Under the pieces are notes generated by a model. That model did not search any database, had not been told where the DNA came from, and saw nothing but the letters and a program-made list of their open reading frames with translations. The position numbers and the translations under genes were made by a program. From Diaphorobacter aerolatus (GTDB lineage: Bacteria; Pseudomonadota; Gammaproteobacteria; Burkholderiales; Burkholderiaceae_C), in NCBI RefSeq assembly GCF_014489535.1, contig NZ_CP060783.1, forward strand, positions 3,803,501 through 3,867,500: a stretch of DNA of 64,000 nucleotides, in the 5' to 3' direction. Below, one piece after another: positions 28,096 through 37,700 of the stretch; within the stretch, counting starts at the first letter, position 1, and every line of letters starts with the position of its first letter.

Positions 28096-28992
28096 ATGAA
28101 GCATGACGACATGAAACGCGATCTCGATTCACTGCTGCCCGGCAGCACGACGGAGGCGGGCGCGTCCCGGCGCACGGCGCTGAAAGTGGCGCTGGGCGTG
28201 GGATATGCGGCCGCGGTGGTGCCGGTCTGTGCGCAGACCGCCATCAAGACCTCGGCAGACGGTTTGACCGCAGGCGAGGTGCATTTCAATGTGAATGGTT
28301 TCCAGGTCAATGCCTACCGCGCGGTTCCCAAGGACAAGAAGAATGCGCCGGTGATTCTGGTGATCTCCGAAATCTTCGGCGTGCACGACTACATCGCCGA
28401 CACCTGCCGTCGTCTCGCCAAGGAGGGCTATATGGCGATTGCGCCCGATCTGTTTGCGAGGCAGGGCGATCCGATGTCCTTTGGCGAGATCGCCAAGATT
28501 CAGAGCGAGGTGATCGCCAAGGTGCCCGACGCACAGGTGATGGGCGATCTCGATGCCACCGTGAAATGGGCGGGCGCCAACGGCGGTGATCTATCCAGGG
28601 TGGGCATTACCGGCTTCTGCTGGGGCGGGCGCATCACCTGGCTGTATGCGGCGCATGGCCCGGTCAAGGCCGGAGTGGCATGGTACGGGCGGCTCGTGGG
28701 CGACTCGACGCAGAACACGCCCAAGCATCCGGTCGATCTCGCGCCCATTCTCAAGGCGCCGGTGCTCGGTCTTTATGGTGAAAAAGATGGCGGCATACCC
28801 CTTGACACGGTTGATAAGATGAAAGCGGCCCTGAAGGAGGGCTCTGCCGCAGCCAAGGCGTCCGAGTTCGTGATTTATCCCGATGCGCCCCATGCCTTTC
28901 ACGCCGACTACCGCCCGAGCTTCCGCAAGGAGGCCGCCGAGGACGGCTGGAAGCGCGCGCTGGCGTGGTTCAAGAAGCATGGCGTGAGTTGA
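28096..28992 (+). CDS. Tat-exported dienelactone hydrolase-family protein
   Basis: 298 residues. The N-terminus has a twin-arginine signal (ASRRTALKVALGVGYAAAVV) ending near VPVCAQ, so the protein is probably periplasmic. The DLH fold carries the Cys nucleophile in GITGFCWGG, the Asp in GEKDGGIPLD and the His in APHAFHAD, the complete Cys-Asp-His triad. It would hydrolyse dienelactone-like or other small esters, though exported members of the family often have unknown substrates. Ribosome-binding site AGGAGA precedes ATG 28096. A terminator follows at 29102. Confidence 0.88.
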   Translation: MKHDDMKRDLDSLLPGSTTEAGASRRTALKVALGVGYAAAVVPVCAQTAIKTSADGLTAGEVHFNVNGFQVNAYRAVPKDKKNAPVILVISEIFGVHDYIADTCRRLAKEGYMAIAPDLFARQGDPMSFGEIAKIQSEVIAKVPDAQVMGDLDATVKWAGANGGDLSRVGITGFCWGGRITWLYAAHGPVKAGVAWYGRLVGDSTQNTPKHPVDLAPILKAPVLGLYGEKDGGIPLDTVDKMKAALKEGSAAAKASEFVIYPDAPHAFHADYRPSFRKEAAEDGWKRALAWFKKHGVS

Positions 28993-29101
28993 TTGAATCG
29001 GATTTCTTCTCCCGACCGCGAGCGGGGGCAGCCAAAACGAGGACAATGTGCGTCTTGGTGCCACCCCCGCTCAGCCAGCGTGCAGCCAGGCAGGAGGAAG
29101 C

Positions 29102-29123
29102 AAAGCCCTACGGGGCTTTTTTT
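29102..29123 (+). terminator. Terminator after the dienelactone hydrolase gene
   Basis: AAAGCCC (29102-29108) pairs with GGGCTTT (29113-29119) around a short loop, followed by a run of seven T. Confidence 0.85.
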
Positions 29124-29175
29124 GTTGATGAAATAAATGACCGTGCAGGCAGCTTTCTGCTTGCGGGAAGAGGCT

Positions 29176-30027
29176 ATGCAATTAATAGCAATTTTGACTG
29201 CCACACTGGCTGCTGGCATTGGGAGTGTCTGGATCGCTGCGCTGTTGATGCGCTTTGGTCTGGGCAATGGCAACCGCGTGGGAACGCAGCATTTGCTGAG
29301 TCTTGCCGCCGGAGCGCTGCTGGCCACGGCCTTCATGCATCTGCTGCCCGAGGCGTTCGAGGAAAGCCACGCGCATGCGCATGATCTGTTTCCGATTCTG
29401 CTGGTCGGGCTGGTGTTCTTCTTCCTGCTCGACAAGGCCGAACTCTGGCATCACGGACACGAGCATTACGACGCGCACAGAGCCGAAGCGAGTGCTCACA
29501 ACCACGCGCATTCCGGCCACGATCACCACCACGGCCATCAGGCCGCTCAAACGCCAGGGCATCCACACGGCAAAAAGGGCGGTGGTTGGTCGATCCTCAC
29601 GGGTGACAGCGTGCACTGCTTTGGCGACGGCGTGCTGATCGCGTCGGCCTTCATGGCGGACATGCGGCTTGGCATCGTCGCGGCGGTGTCCGTGCTGGCG
29701 CACGAGGTGCCGCACCACATCGGCGATCTGGTGGTGATGAACCAGACCAGCGTGGATCGGCGCGTTGCGCTGATCAAGGTGTCACTGGCCGGAGCGGTGA
29801 CGGCGCTGGGCGGGTTGGTGGGTTATTTCCTGCTCAATCAGCTGCATGACGTGCTGACCTATCTGCTGGTGATCGCGTCGAGCAGCTTTATCTACGTGGC
29901 ACTGGCCGACTTGATTCCGCAACTGCAAAAGCGCTTGTCGGCAGCCGAGACATTTGCGCAGGTGGCCTGGCTGGTCGGCGGTATTCTGATCGTCACCGTC
30001 GTGAGCAGGCTCGCCCACGTGCATTGA
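29176..30027 (+). CDS. ZIP-family divalent metal transporter
   Basis: 283 residues from ATG 29176 (MQLIAILTATLAAGIGSVWI), preceded by GAAGAGG. Eight hydrophobic segments are visible. The cytoplasmic loop at residues ~95-145 is rich in His (HHGHEHYDAHRAE, HNHAHSGHDHHHGHQ), a common metal-sensing or binding loop in ZIPs. Membrane metal-site motifs are present: DSVHCFGDGVLIASAFMADM and LAHEVPHHIGDLVVMNQ. It would import Zn2+ or other divalent metals across the inner membrane; which metal is not evident. The neighbouring two-component genes are convergent. Confidence 0.9.
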   Translation: MQLIAILTATLAAGIGSVWIAALLMRFGLGNGNRVGTQHLLSLAAGALLATAFMHLLPEAFEESHAHAHDLFPILLVGLVFFFLLDKAELWHHGHEHYDAHRAEASAHNHAHSGHDHHHGHQAAQTPGHPHGKKGGGWSILTGDSVHCFGDGVLIASAFMADMRLGIVAAVSVLAHEVPHHIGDLVVMNQTSVDRRVALIKVSLAGAVTALGGLVGYFLLNQLHDVLTYLLVIASSSFIYVALADLIPQLQKRLSAAETFAQVAWLVGGILIVTVVSRLAHVH

Positions 30028-30078
30028 TTGATTGACTGACTGAGGCTTGGCTGTTTATTTTCGGGGCAGTAGCTGCGG

Positions 30079-30831
30079 TCACTGCAAGGTGAGCGCCTCT
30101 CGCACGGCGGACACCTGTCTGCGCGAGACGGGCAGCAGTTCGGCCAGCCCTTGCAGGCGTACCGCCCAGCCTTCGCCTTCCTCGATGTCGTAGTGCTTTT
30201 CCAGCGAGCGCAGCGCGCGGCGTGCGACCAGCATGCTGCGGTGCACGCGCATGAAATGCTCGGCATACCGCGTTTCAAGTTCGAGCAGGGCGCCGTCCAG
30301 GATGTAGCTGCGCGAGAAGGTGCGCACCGTGACGTATTTCTGCTCCGCTTTCAGGTACAGCACCTCGGCCATGGGAATGCGCACCGTGCGCCCACGCTCC
30401 TGGATCACCATCGCGGGTTCGTTGTCGGCAGTGGGAGTGGTCGCCGCGGGCGTCTGCTGCGCACGCGGCAGGCGCTGCACCTTGGCGATGGCCTGTTGCA
30501 GCCGCGCAAGGCGCACGGGCTTGGTCAGATAGTCGGCGACGTCCAGTTCAAAGGCACTCACGGCGTGATCGACGTGGGCCGTGACGAAGACGATGGCGGG
30601 CGGGTTCGGCAACTGCTGGATGGTCTGCGCGAGCGAGAGCCCGTCCTGGCCCGGCATGCGGATGTCGAGAAGCACCAGATCGATGTCCGCGCCCATGCGG
30701 TGCTGCAGCACGGCCTGCGCCTCGGCTGCATGCGCCGCTTCCTGCACGACATGTTCGGAACTGCAATCGGCCAGCAGGGTGCGCAAACGGCTGCGGGCCA
30801 GGGCTTCGTCGTCAACGATCAGAATGTTCAT
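30079..30831 (-). CDS. LytTR-family response regulator (AlgR-like)
   Basis: 250 residues from ATG 30831 (MNILIVDDEALARSRLRTLL). The receiver domain has DDE at the start, the phosphorylation Asp in LVLLDIRMPGQDG and the conserved Lys in DYLTKPVRL. The C-terminal half is a LytTR DNA-binding domain (GRTVRIPMAEVLYLKAEQKY, RVHRSMLVARRALRSLEKHY). It lies 13 bp downstream of the histidine kinase gene, so they form an operon. The pair sits divergent from argH, the arrangement of algZ/fimS-algR in Pseudomonas and relatives. Target genes in this organism are unknown. Confidence 0.9.
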   Translation of the reverse strand: MNILIVDDEALARSRLRTLLADCSSEHVVQEAAHAAEAQAVLQHRMGADIDLVLLDIRMPGQDGLSLAQTIQQLPNPPAIVFVTAHVDHAVSAFELDVADYLTKPVRLARLQQAIAKVQRLPRAQQTPAATTPTADNEPAMVIQERGRTVRIPMAEVLYLKAEQKYVTVRTFSRSYILDGALLELETRYAEHFMRVHRSMLVARRALRSLEKHYDIEEGEGWAVRLQGLAELLPVSRRQVSAVREALTLQ

Positions 30832-30844
30832 TCTGGAGGAGGTG

Positions 30845-31924
30845 CTAGGGTGGATTGGCGTGCGATGCGGGTAGCGCAATGCGCACGCGGTACAGGCCAT
30901 TTTGCATGCCGGCGCTGAAGTCGCAATCCACGTCATGCAGCAAACGCAACCGTTCACGCACATTCGCAAGCGCAATTCCGTGGCCGCGCGTTGCGTGCGC
31001 TTGGCCTTCACCGGTTTCCGGCAAAGTGTTGGTTATCTGCAAAACCACGCGGCCGCCGCGCAGCTCGGTGGTGATGCGCAGCTTGCCGCCACGCGCGCTC
31101 GGCTCGATGCCGTGCTTGACCGCGTTCTCCACCAGCGGTTGCAGCAACAGCGGCGGCAGTTGCGCGAGATTGGCCGCCGCGTCGAGCTGCCACTGCACGC
31201 GCATGCGGTCTCCGAAACGCACCTGCTCGATGTCGAGATAGCGTTGCGCCAGCGTGATTTCCTCTTCGAGCGTGGAAGAGTTGCCCTGCTCGGCGAGCGC
31301 GTGGCGAAACAGGTCGCTCAGGTCTTCGAGCATGGCCTCGGCCTTGGCCGGCTCCTCGCGCACCAGTGCCACCGCGCTGTTGAGGGTGTTGAACAGGAAG
31401 TGCGGCCGGATGCGCGCCTGGAGTTCGGTGAGCCGCGCGGTCGTGGCGGCCGGCGTGCTGCCGCGCGCGCGAAGGTGCAGCGCTGCCACCAGCGCCAGCG
31501 CCATCAGGGCTCCGGCAAAGCCACTGGCGACGAGCGGCCAGTCACTGTTGTCCGCCAGCACCCAGATCAGCAGCTTGCACGTGCTCAGTCCCGCGACGAA
31601 GCCGAGCAGGGTGCCGAGCAGGTATTGCGCAAACGTCGGCAGCTGCTGCAACTGGCTCTTGAGCGCGCAGATGCACAGCAGCCAACCGAGCGTGGAGGGC
31701 AGCGCGCCGCCCGTGACCAGCGCGAGCCGCGTGAGCCAGTCCATGGGCGAGGCGGACTGGAACATCACGCCCACGCCGAGCACCACTTCCACGAACAGCA
31801 CGGCGCGCAGGACCACGCCGATATGGCAGGCGTCGAACACCTGCAACCGCTCTTCCCGTGAGGGACGTTCGGCTGGTTTTGGGCTGACGGACGGAAGGGT
31901 CGATAAAATTTCGGTCTCTTGCAT
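30845..31924 (-). CDS. LytS/AlgZ-type sensor histidine kinase
   Basis: 359 residues from ATG 31924 ([20 protein letters not shown]); a TTG at 31957 would add 11 residues. About four membrane segments come first ([71 protein letters not shown]). Then the His-kinase domain has the phospho-acceptor in [20 protein letters not shown], the N box in [20 protein letters not shown] and a glycine box in [20 protein letters not shown]. It phosphorylates the adjacent AlgR-like regulator. The signal sensed is unknown. It is divergent from argH, with a gap of about 50 bp. Confidence 0.9.
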   Translation of the reverse strand: MQETEILSTLPSVSPKPAERPSREERLQVFDACHIGVVLRAVLFVEVVLGVGVMFQSASPMDWLTRLALVTGGALPSTLGWLLCICALKSQLQQLPTFAQYLLGTLLGFVAGLSTCKLLIWVLADNSDWPLVASGFAGALMALALVAALHLRARGSTPAATTARLTELQARIRPHFLFNTLNSAVALVREEPAKAEAMLEDLSDLFRHALAEQGNSSTLEEEITLAQRYLDIEQVRFGDRMRVQWQLDAAANLAQLPPLLLQPLVENAVKHGIEPSARGGKLRITTELRGGRVVLQITNTLPETGEGQAHATRGHGIALANVRERLRLLHDVDCDFSAGMQNGLYRVRIALPASHANPP

Positions 31925-31975
31925 TGCGGCATCCGGCTTTCTCGGGTGTCGGAACAACCGGATTATTGCCCTCTC

Positions 31976-33432
31976 ATGTCATCTTCTGCAGCATCGCAAC
32001 CATCAAAAGACCAACTTGCCACCAAGGCAGAGGCATGGTCGGCCCTGTTTTCCGAGCCCATGAGCGACCTCGTCAAGCGCTATACCTCGAGCGTTTTCTT
32101 CGACAAGCGCATGTGGCAGGCCGACATTCAGGGCTCGCTGGCGCATGCCGAGATGCTGGCGGCGCAGGGCATCATCGGTGCGAGCGATCTGGCGGACATC
32201 CAGAAGGGCATGGCGCAGATCACGCGTGAAATCGAGGCGGGCGAGTTCGAATGGAAGCTCGATCTCGAAGACGTGCACCTGAACATCGAGGCGCGTCTCA
32301 CGCAAATCGTGGGCGACGCGGGCAAGCGCCTGCACACGGGCCGCAGCCGCAACGATCAGGTTGCCACCGACGTGCGCTTGTGGCTGCGCGGCGAGATCGA
32401 TCTGATCGAGGGCCTGCTCTCCGAATTGCAGCTCTCGCTCGTCGAGGTGGCCGAGCAGAACGTCGAAGTGATCCTGCCCGGCTTCACGCATCTACAGGTC
32501 GCCCAGCCGGTGAGCTTTGCGCACCATCTGCTCGCCTATGTGGAAATGTTCCGGCGCGATGCGGATCGCATGCGCGACGTGAAAAAGCGTGTCAACATTC
32601 TTCCGCTGGGCTCCGCCGCGCTGGCCGGAACCACCTACCCGCTGGACCGCGAGCGTGTGGCGAAGACGCTGGGCATGGACGGCGTGAGCCAGAACAGCCT
32701 TGATGGCGTGAGCGATCGCGACTTCGCCATCGAATTCACCGCCGCCGCGAGCCTGTGCATGGTGCATGTGAGCCGTCTGTCCGAAGAACTGATCATCTGG
32801 ATGAGCCAGAATTTTGGCTTCATCCGCATTGCCGACCGGTTTACCACCGGTTCGTCGATCATGCCGCAGAAGAAGAACCCCGACGTACCCGAACTCGCGC
32901 GCGGCAAGACCGGCCGCGTCGTCGGCCATTTGATGGGCCTGATCACGCTGATGAAGGGCCAGCCGCTGGCCTACAACAAGGACAACCAGGAAGACAAGGA
33001 GCCGCTGTTCGACACGGTGGACACGTTGAAGGACACGCTGCGCATCTTCGCCGAGATGATCGGCGGCCAGATCGATCCAGCCACCGGCAAGAAGAACGGC
33101 GGCATCACCGTCAACGCCGCGAACATGCGCGCCGCGGCGCTCAAGGGCTATGCGACGGCCACCGATCTCGCGGACTACCTCGCGAAGAAGGGCCTGCCGT
33201 TTCGCGACGCCCACGAGACGGTGGCGCATGCCGTGAAGCTCGCGCAGCAAAAGGGCGTTGATCTCGCCGAACTCCCGCTTGCCGAATTGCAGGCGTTCAA
33301 TCCGAACATCGAACAGGACGTGTTCGAGGCGCTGAGCCTCGAAGGCTCGCTGAACGCACGCAACACGCTGGGGGCACGGCGCCCGCGCAGGTGCGCCAGC
33401 AGATCGCAAACCATCGCGCACGGCTGGCTTGA
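31976..33432 (+). CDS. argH: Argininosuccinate lyase (one frame break near the 3' end)
   Basis: About 486 residues. [20 protein letters not shown] is the fumarase/aspartase-superfamily signature; [20 protein letters not shown] and [18 protein letters not shown] are conserved substrate-binding segments. It cleaves argininosuccinate to arginine and fumarate. The frame breaks at G run 33370-33374; with one G restored the end reads [20 protein letters not shown] and stops at TGA 33430-33432, the expected family end. Without it the frame runs through into the Bug gene, giving a false fusion protein. The start is ATG 31976. Confidence 0.94.
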
Positions 33433-33457
33433 GTCGAGAGTTCGGAGAGTTCTGTCC

Positions 33458-34435
33458 ATGAGTGTTTCGCGTCGCCGGATTCTGTCCCTGTCCCTGGCCG
33501 CATCGGCGGCGGCGCATGCGCCATGGGGCCTTGCGCAATCGAACAAGTCCCTGCGGCTGCTGGTCGGCTTTCCGCCCGGTGGTGGCACGGATGCGATTGC
33601 GCGCGTGCTCGCCGACAAGCTCAAGGACGAACTCGGCGAGCCCGTCATCGTCGACAACCGCCCCGGCGCAGGCGGCCAGATAGCGGCGCAGTTGCTCAGG
33701 ACATCACCCGCCGATGGCAGCACGCTGTTCGTCACGCACGATCACACGATCTCGATCCTGCCGCAGGTGGTGAAGAAGCCGGGCTTTGATCCCGACAGGG
33801 ACTTTGTTGCGGTAGGCGGCTTTGCGAACTTTGTGAACTGCTTTGCGGTCTCTGCCGCAACGCCCGCGAAAAACTTTGGCGACTATCTGAGCTGGGTGCG
33901 AGAGCAGGGCCATGGCAAGAGCGCCGTGGGCATTCCCGCTCCCGCATCCACGCCGGAATTTCTGGTGCAACTGCTCGCAAGGCGCTACCAGCTTGATCTG
34001 CTGGCCGCGCCCTATCGCGGCAGCGCGCCGATGATCGCGGACATGCTGGGCCACCAGATACCGGCGGGCATTGGCTCGGTGCAGGACTTTCTCGAAAACC
34101 ACAGAGCCGGGAAGCTGCGCGTGCTCGCAGTGCTGGGCGGCGCGCGCCAGGCCGCGCTGCCCGATGTGCCGACGTTCGCGGAACTGGGGCTCAAGGGCTT
34201 CGAAGATCTGCCCTACTACGGCATCTATGCGCCGAGCGGCACCCCCGCCGCGTTCATCGCACGCTTCTCGCGCGCGCTCGAAAAGGTGGTGGCGATGCGC
34301 GACGTGCGCGCGCAGCTCACCGCGATGGGCATCAATGTCGAATATCTCTCGCCTGCCCAACTGGCCGCGCGCGAACGTGCCTACACACAGGTCTGGAAAA
34401 AGATCATTCGCGAGAGCGGCTTTCAACCGCAGTGA
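33458..34435 (+). CDS. Bug/TctC-family periplasmic tricarboxylate-transporter receptor
   Basis: 325 residues from ATG 33458, preceded by GGAGAG. The signal has [20 protein letters not shown], with a twin-arginine-like core, so export by Tat or Sec is possible. Mature family motifs are [47 protein letters not shown] and [20 protein letters not shown]. Bug proteins bind organic acids or other small carboxylates in the periplasm, and in Burkholderiales most are orphan receptors without an adjacent TctAB membrane pair, as here. In the sequence as given, the argH frame runs into this gene; this is not a natural fusion. Confidence 0.9.
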   Translation: MSVSRRRILSLSLAASAAAHAPWGLAQSNKSLRLLVGFPPGGGTDAIARVLADKLKDELGEPVIVDNRPGAGGQIAAQLLRTSPADGSTLFVTHDHTISILPQVVKKPGFDPDRDFVAVGGFANFVNCFAVSAATPAKNFGDYLSWVREQGHGKSAVGIPAPASTPEFLVQLLARRYQLDLLAAPYRGSAPMIADMLGHQIPAGIGSVQDFLENHRAGKLRVLAVLGGARQAALPDVPTFAELGLKGFEDLPYYGIYAPSGTPAAFIARFSRALEKVVAMRDVRAQLTAMGINVEYLSPAQLAARERAYTQVWKKIIRESGFQPQ

Positions 34436-34746
34436 CGACGGCGAAGCCGATCCCGTGGCGGCTTCATCTGTTTTGTGATTTTTTGTAACGTTCCATTGTT
34501 GCAAGAATATCGACACCGCCGTGCCCTGCGGGTGTTTCAGCGGCCTGCAAACCTGTATTCACCAGTAACCCAGGCGAACAATGGATGCTGCGCGGCAGGA
34601 TTTCCACTCGTCCCGGCCATCGTTGGCGTGGCGCGCGCTGACTCGCGCACACGGCACAATCAGGGACATCGCTCGCGATGCCGAACGGACGGACTGGAGG
34701 AGATCCATCCGCTGCGGCATTTCCCTGGCTTATCGAGAATTCCTAC
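34436..34746. other. Intergenic region, no gene recognised
   Basis: 311 bp between the Bug receptor gene and the alpha-2-macroglobulin gene. I see no clear terminator, repeat or open frame with protein character. The last 60 bases (around 'cggacggactggaggagatcc', AGGAG) probably contain the leader of the macroglobulin gene. Confidence 0.4.
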
Positions 34747-37700
34747 ATGACAACAGGCACTACGCGCTTTCGTGGAGCAATCCTGACACTGGCACTGCTG
34801 GCGACCGGCACGGCGCAGGCATTGACCATTTCCAGTCTGTCACCGCAGGGCGAAGTGGCCCGCGTGCGGCAACTGGTCGCCAAGTTCGACACGGCGGCCG
34901 TGCGCTTCGGCGATCCCAAGGCCACCGCGCCGCTCACGGTTTCCTGCGACAACGCGGAGGCGGGCAAGGGCACGGGGCGCTGGACCGGCGACCGCGAATG
35001 GGTGTATGACTTTGCCAGGGACCTGCCGCCGGGCGTGCGCTGCACCGCCACGCTCAAGGCCGGTTTCAAGTCACCGGGCGATGCGGAAATCAGCGGACCG
35101 AAGTCCTACCAGTTCAGCACCGGCGGGCCGTTCGTGCGCCATATCCAGCCAGGCAGTTACCAGTCCATCGACGAGGAACAGTTCTTCACGCTGGCGCTGA
35201 ATGGCGGCGCGACGCTGGAGAGCATCCGCCAGAACGTGTGGTGCGTGGCAGGCGGCGTGGGCGAGCGCATTCCGGTGCGCCTCATCGAAGGCAAGCAGCG
35301 CGAGGAACTGCTCAAGGCCCAGGGCATGGAGAGGGATTCCGCGCGCGATCCGCTCAGCTACGTGACCATGGCCTGCAACCGTCGGCTGTCCTCGGGTGTG
35401 GACATGCAGATCGTGTTCGGCAAGGGCGTGGCCACGCCGAGCGGCGTGCAGAACACGCAGGAAAAGCGCTTCGCGTACAAGGTGCGCGAGCCGTTTCATG
35501 CCGAGTTCACCTGCGAGCGTGAGAACGCTCAGACGGGCTGCCTGCCGATCCGGCCGATGCGACTGGTGTTCAATGCACCTGTCGCGCGCAAGCTGGCCGA
35601 GGGCGTTCGCCTGAAATCCTCGGCAGGCTCGGTGAAGCCCGATCTTGGCAGCGATTCCGCCGATGCGGACTCCGTCGTGACCAACCTGCAGTTCAACGCG
35701 CCGTTCACTCCCGGCGCCAAGTTCACGCTCGAGTTGCCCAAGGGCTTTGAGGATGCTTCGGGTCGTGCGCTCGACAACGCATCGAACTTCCCACTCGCGG
35801 TCTCGGCCGGTCAGATGCCACCGCTCGCCAAGTTCGCGGCGTCGCCGTTCGGCATCGTCGAGCGCTTTGCCGAAGGCCCCGATGGTCCGGTGCTCTTGCC
35901 GGTGACCTTGCGCAACGTCGAACAGGCGCTGTCCGCAAGCGGCCTCGATGCGGGCGCTGCCGCCAGGCTCGCGAAAGATCAGCCCTCCCGGGTCAGCACC
36001 CTCAAGCCGGGCACGGACGCGGAAATCATCCGCTGGTATCGCAAGGTGCTGCAATACAACGAGTGGTCGGTATCGCGCAAGATTGCCAGCCTCGATGTGA
36101 AGGGCGCACTGCCCAAGCGGCTCGAAGGCGAGGGCAACGAGCGCGAAGCCATCGTGCAGACGCGCGCAGTCTCGCTGCTCGGCGGGCAGGGCAATGTGAA
36201 GACGCTCGATGTGCCGAAGTCCGCAGGCAATGATCCGCGCCCCTTCGAGGTCGTCGGCATTCCGTTGCCGCTGGGTTTCCATGTGGTCGAGATCGCTTCG
36301 CCGATGCTTGGCAAGGCGCTGCTGAGCGAAGAGTTGGGCGAGAACCGTCCGATGTACGTGCGCACCTCGGCGCTGGTGACGAACCTGGCCGTGCACTTCA
36401 AGCTCGGCCGCGAAAATTCCGAGGCCTGGGTGACCACGCTCGACAAGGGTCAGGTCGTGCCCGGTGCCATCGTGCGCGTATCCGCCTGCGACGGGCGCGA
36501 GCTGGCGCATGCGACGACCAACGACAAGGGCATTGCCACGTTCGCCGACCTGTCTTCGCAGCCGGACAAGTGCAGCGACAGCGATTTCTACAGCAACGCC
36601 TATTTCGTCAGTGCGCGCGCCAAGGGGCAGACGGCGTGGAGGACATGGCCTTCACCTGGACCGACTGGCAGCGCGGCATCGAGCCATGGCGCTTCAACGT
36701 GCCCACGAGCAGCGAGCCCGATCCCGACCAGATCGCGCACACGGTGTTTGATCGCACGCTGCTGCGCGCCGGCGAGACCGTGTCGATGAAGCACTATCTG
36801 CGCACGCAGAACATGAAGGGCTTTGGCCTGCCCGATGGGACTCCGGCCACGCTGGTCATCACGCACTACGGCAGCGGCCAGCAATTCACCGAAGAGCTGC
36901 AATGGCGCAAGACGGCGAGCGGCGGGCTGAGCGCCGAAAGCAGCTTCAAGATACCGCCGGCAGCCAAGCTCGGCGAGTACGGCGTCGAACTCCGGACCGC
37001 TGGCAAGAGTCGCGAGCGGGGCTTTTCCTCCGGCTCGTTCCGCGTCGAGGAATTCCGTCTGCCGGTGTTCGATGGCCGCATCCAGCCCACCGACAAGAAG
37101 CCGCTGGTGCGGGCACGTTCGGTGCCGGTGAGTGTGCAGATCAACTACGTCTCCGGTGGCCCGGCGGCGCGGTTGCCGACACGCGTGTCGGCGATGCTGC
37201 GCGACAAGTCGCTGTCATTTGGCGACTTCGAGATGTTCAGCTTCCAGCCACCGCGCAAGCGCGACGCCACGCCCGGTGGCGAGGGCGACAACGAAGAGGC
37301 CAGTTCGTCGCAGGACAACCGCGTCATTGCCGACAAGCTGCCCGTGACGCTCGACGCCAAGGGCAGCGGCACGGTCACCATCGACAAGCTGCCGCAGTCG
37401 CGAGTGCCGCAGGACATGGTGCTGGAGGCGACCTACGCCGATCCGAACGGCGAAGTGCAGACGCTGCGCAGCACGCAGACCCTCTGGCCCGCGGCGGTGA
37501 TCGCAGGCATCAGGACCGAGGGCTGGGTGTCGGCATCGAGCAAGATGAAATTCCAGGCGCTCGCGCTGTCGCTGGACGGCAAGGCGCAGGCCGACGTGCC
37601 CGTGGAAGTGCAGGCCGTGGCCCGCATCACCACCACCAGCCGCAAGCGCATGGTGGGCGGCTTCTACAGCTATGACAACAAGACCGAGACCAAGGACCTG

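Noticed and set aside
30831..31011. 60-residue N-terminal extension of the AlgR-like regulator
   Set aside because: The extension has no receiver features and overlaps the kinase gene; the canonical start MNILIVDDE at 30831 is complete.
31919..34435. Single 838-codon protein joining argH and a Bug receptor
   Set aside because: A missing G in the run at 33370-33374 explains it; the restored argH ends at 33432 and the Bug gene has its own start and ribosome-binding site.
36570..36902. Separate start of a second macroglobulin gene
   Set aside because: The two reading frames are parts of one protein broken at the G run 36624-36627; the second has no signal peptide.
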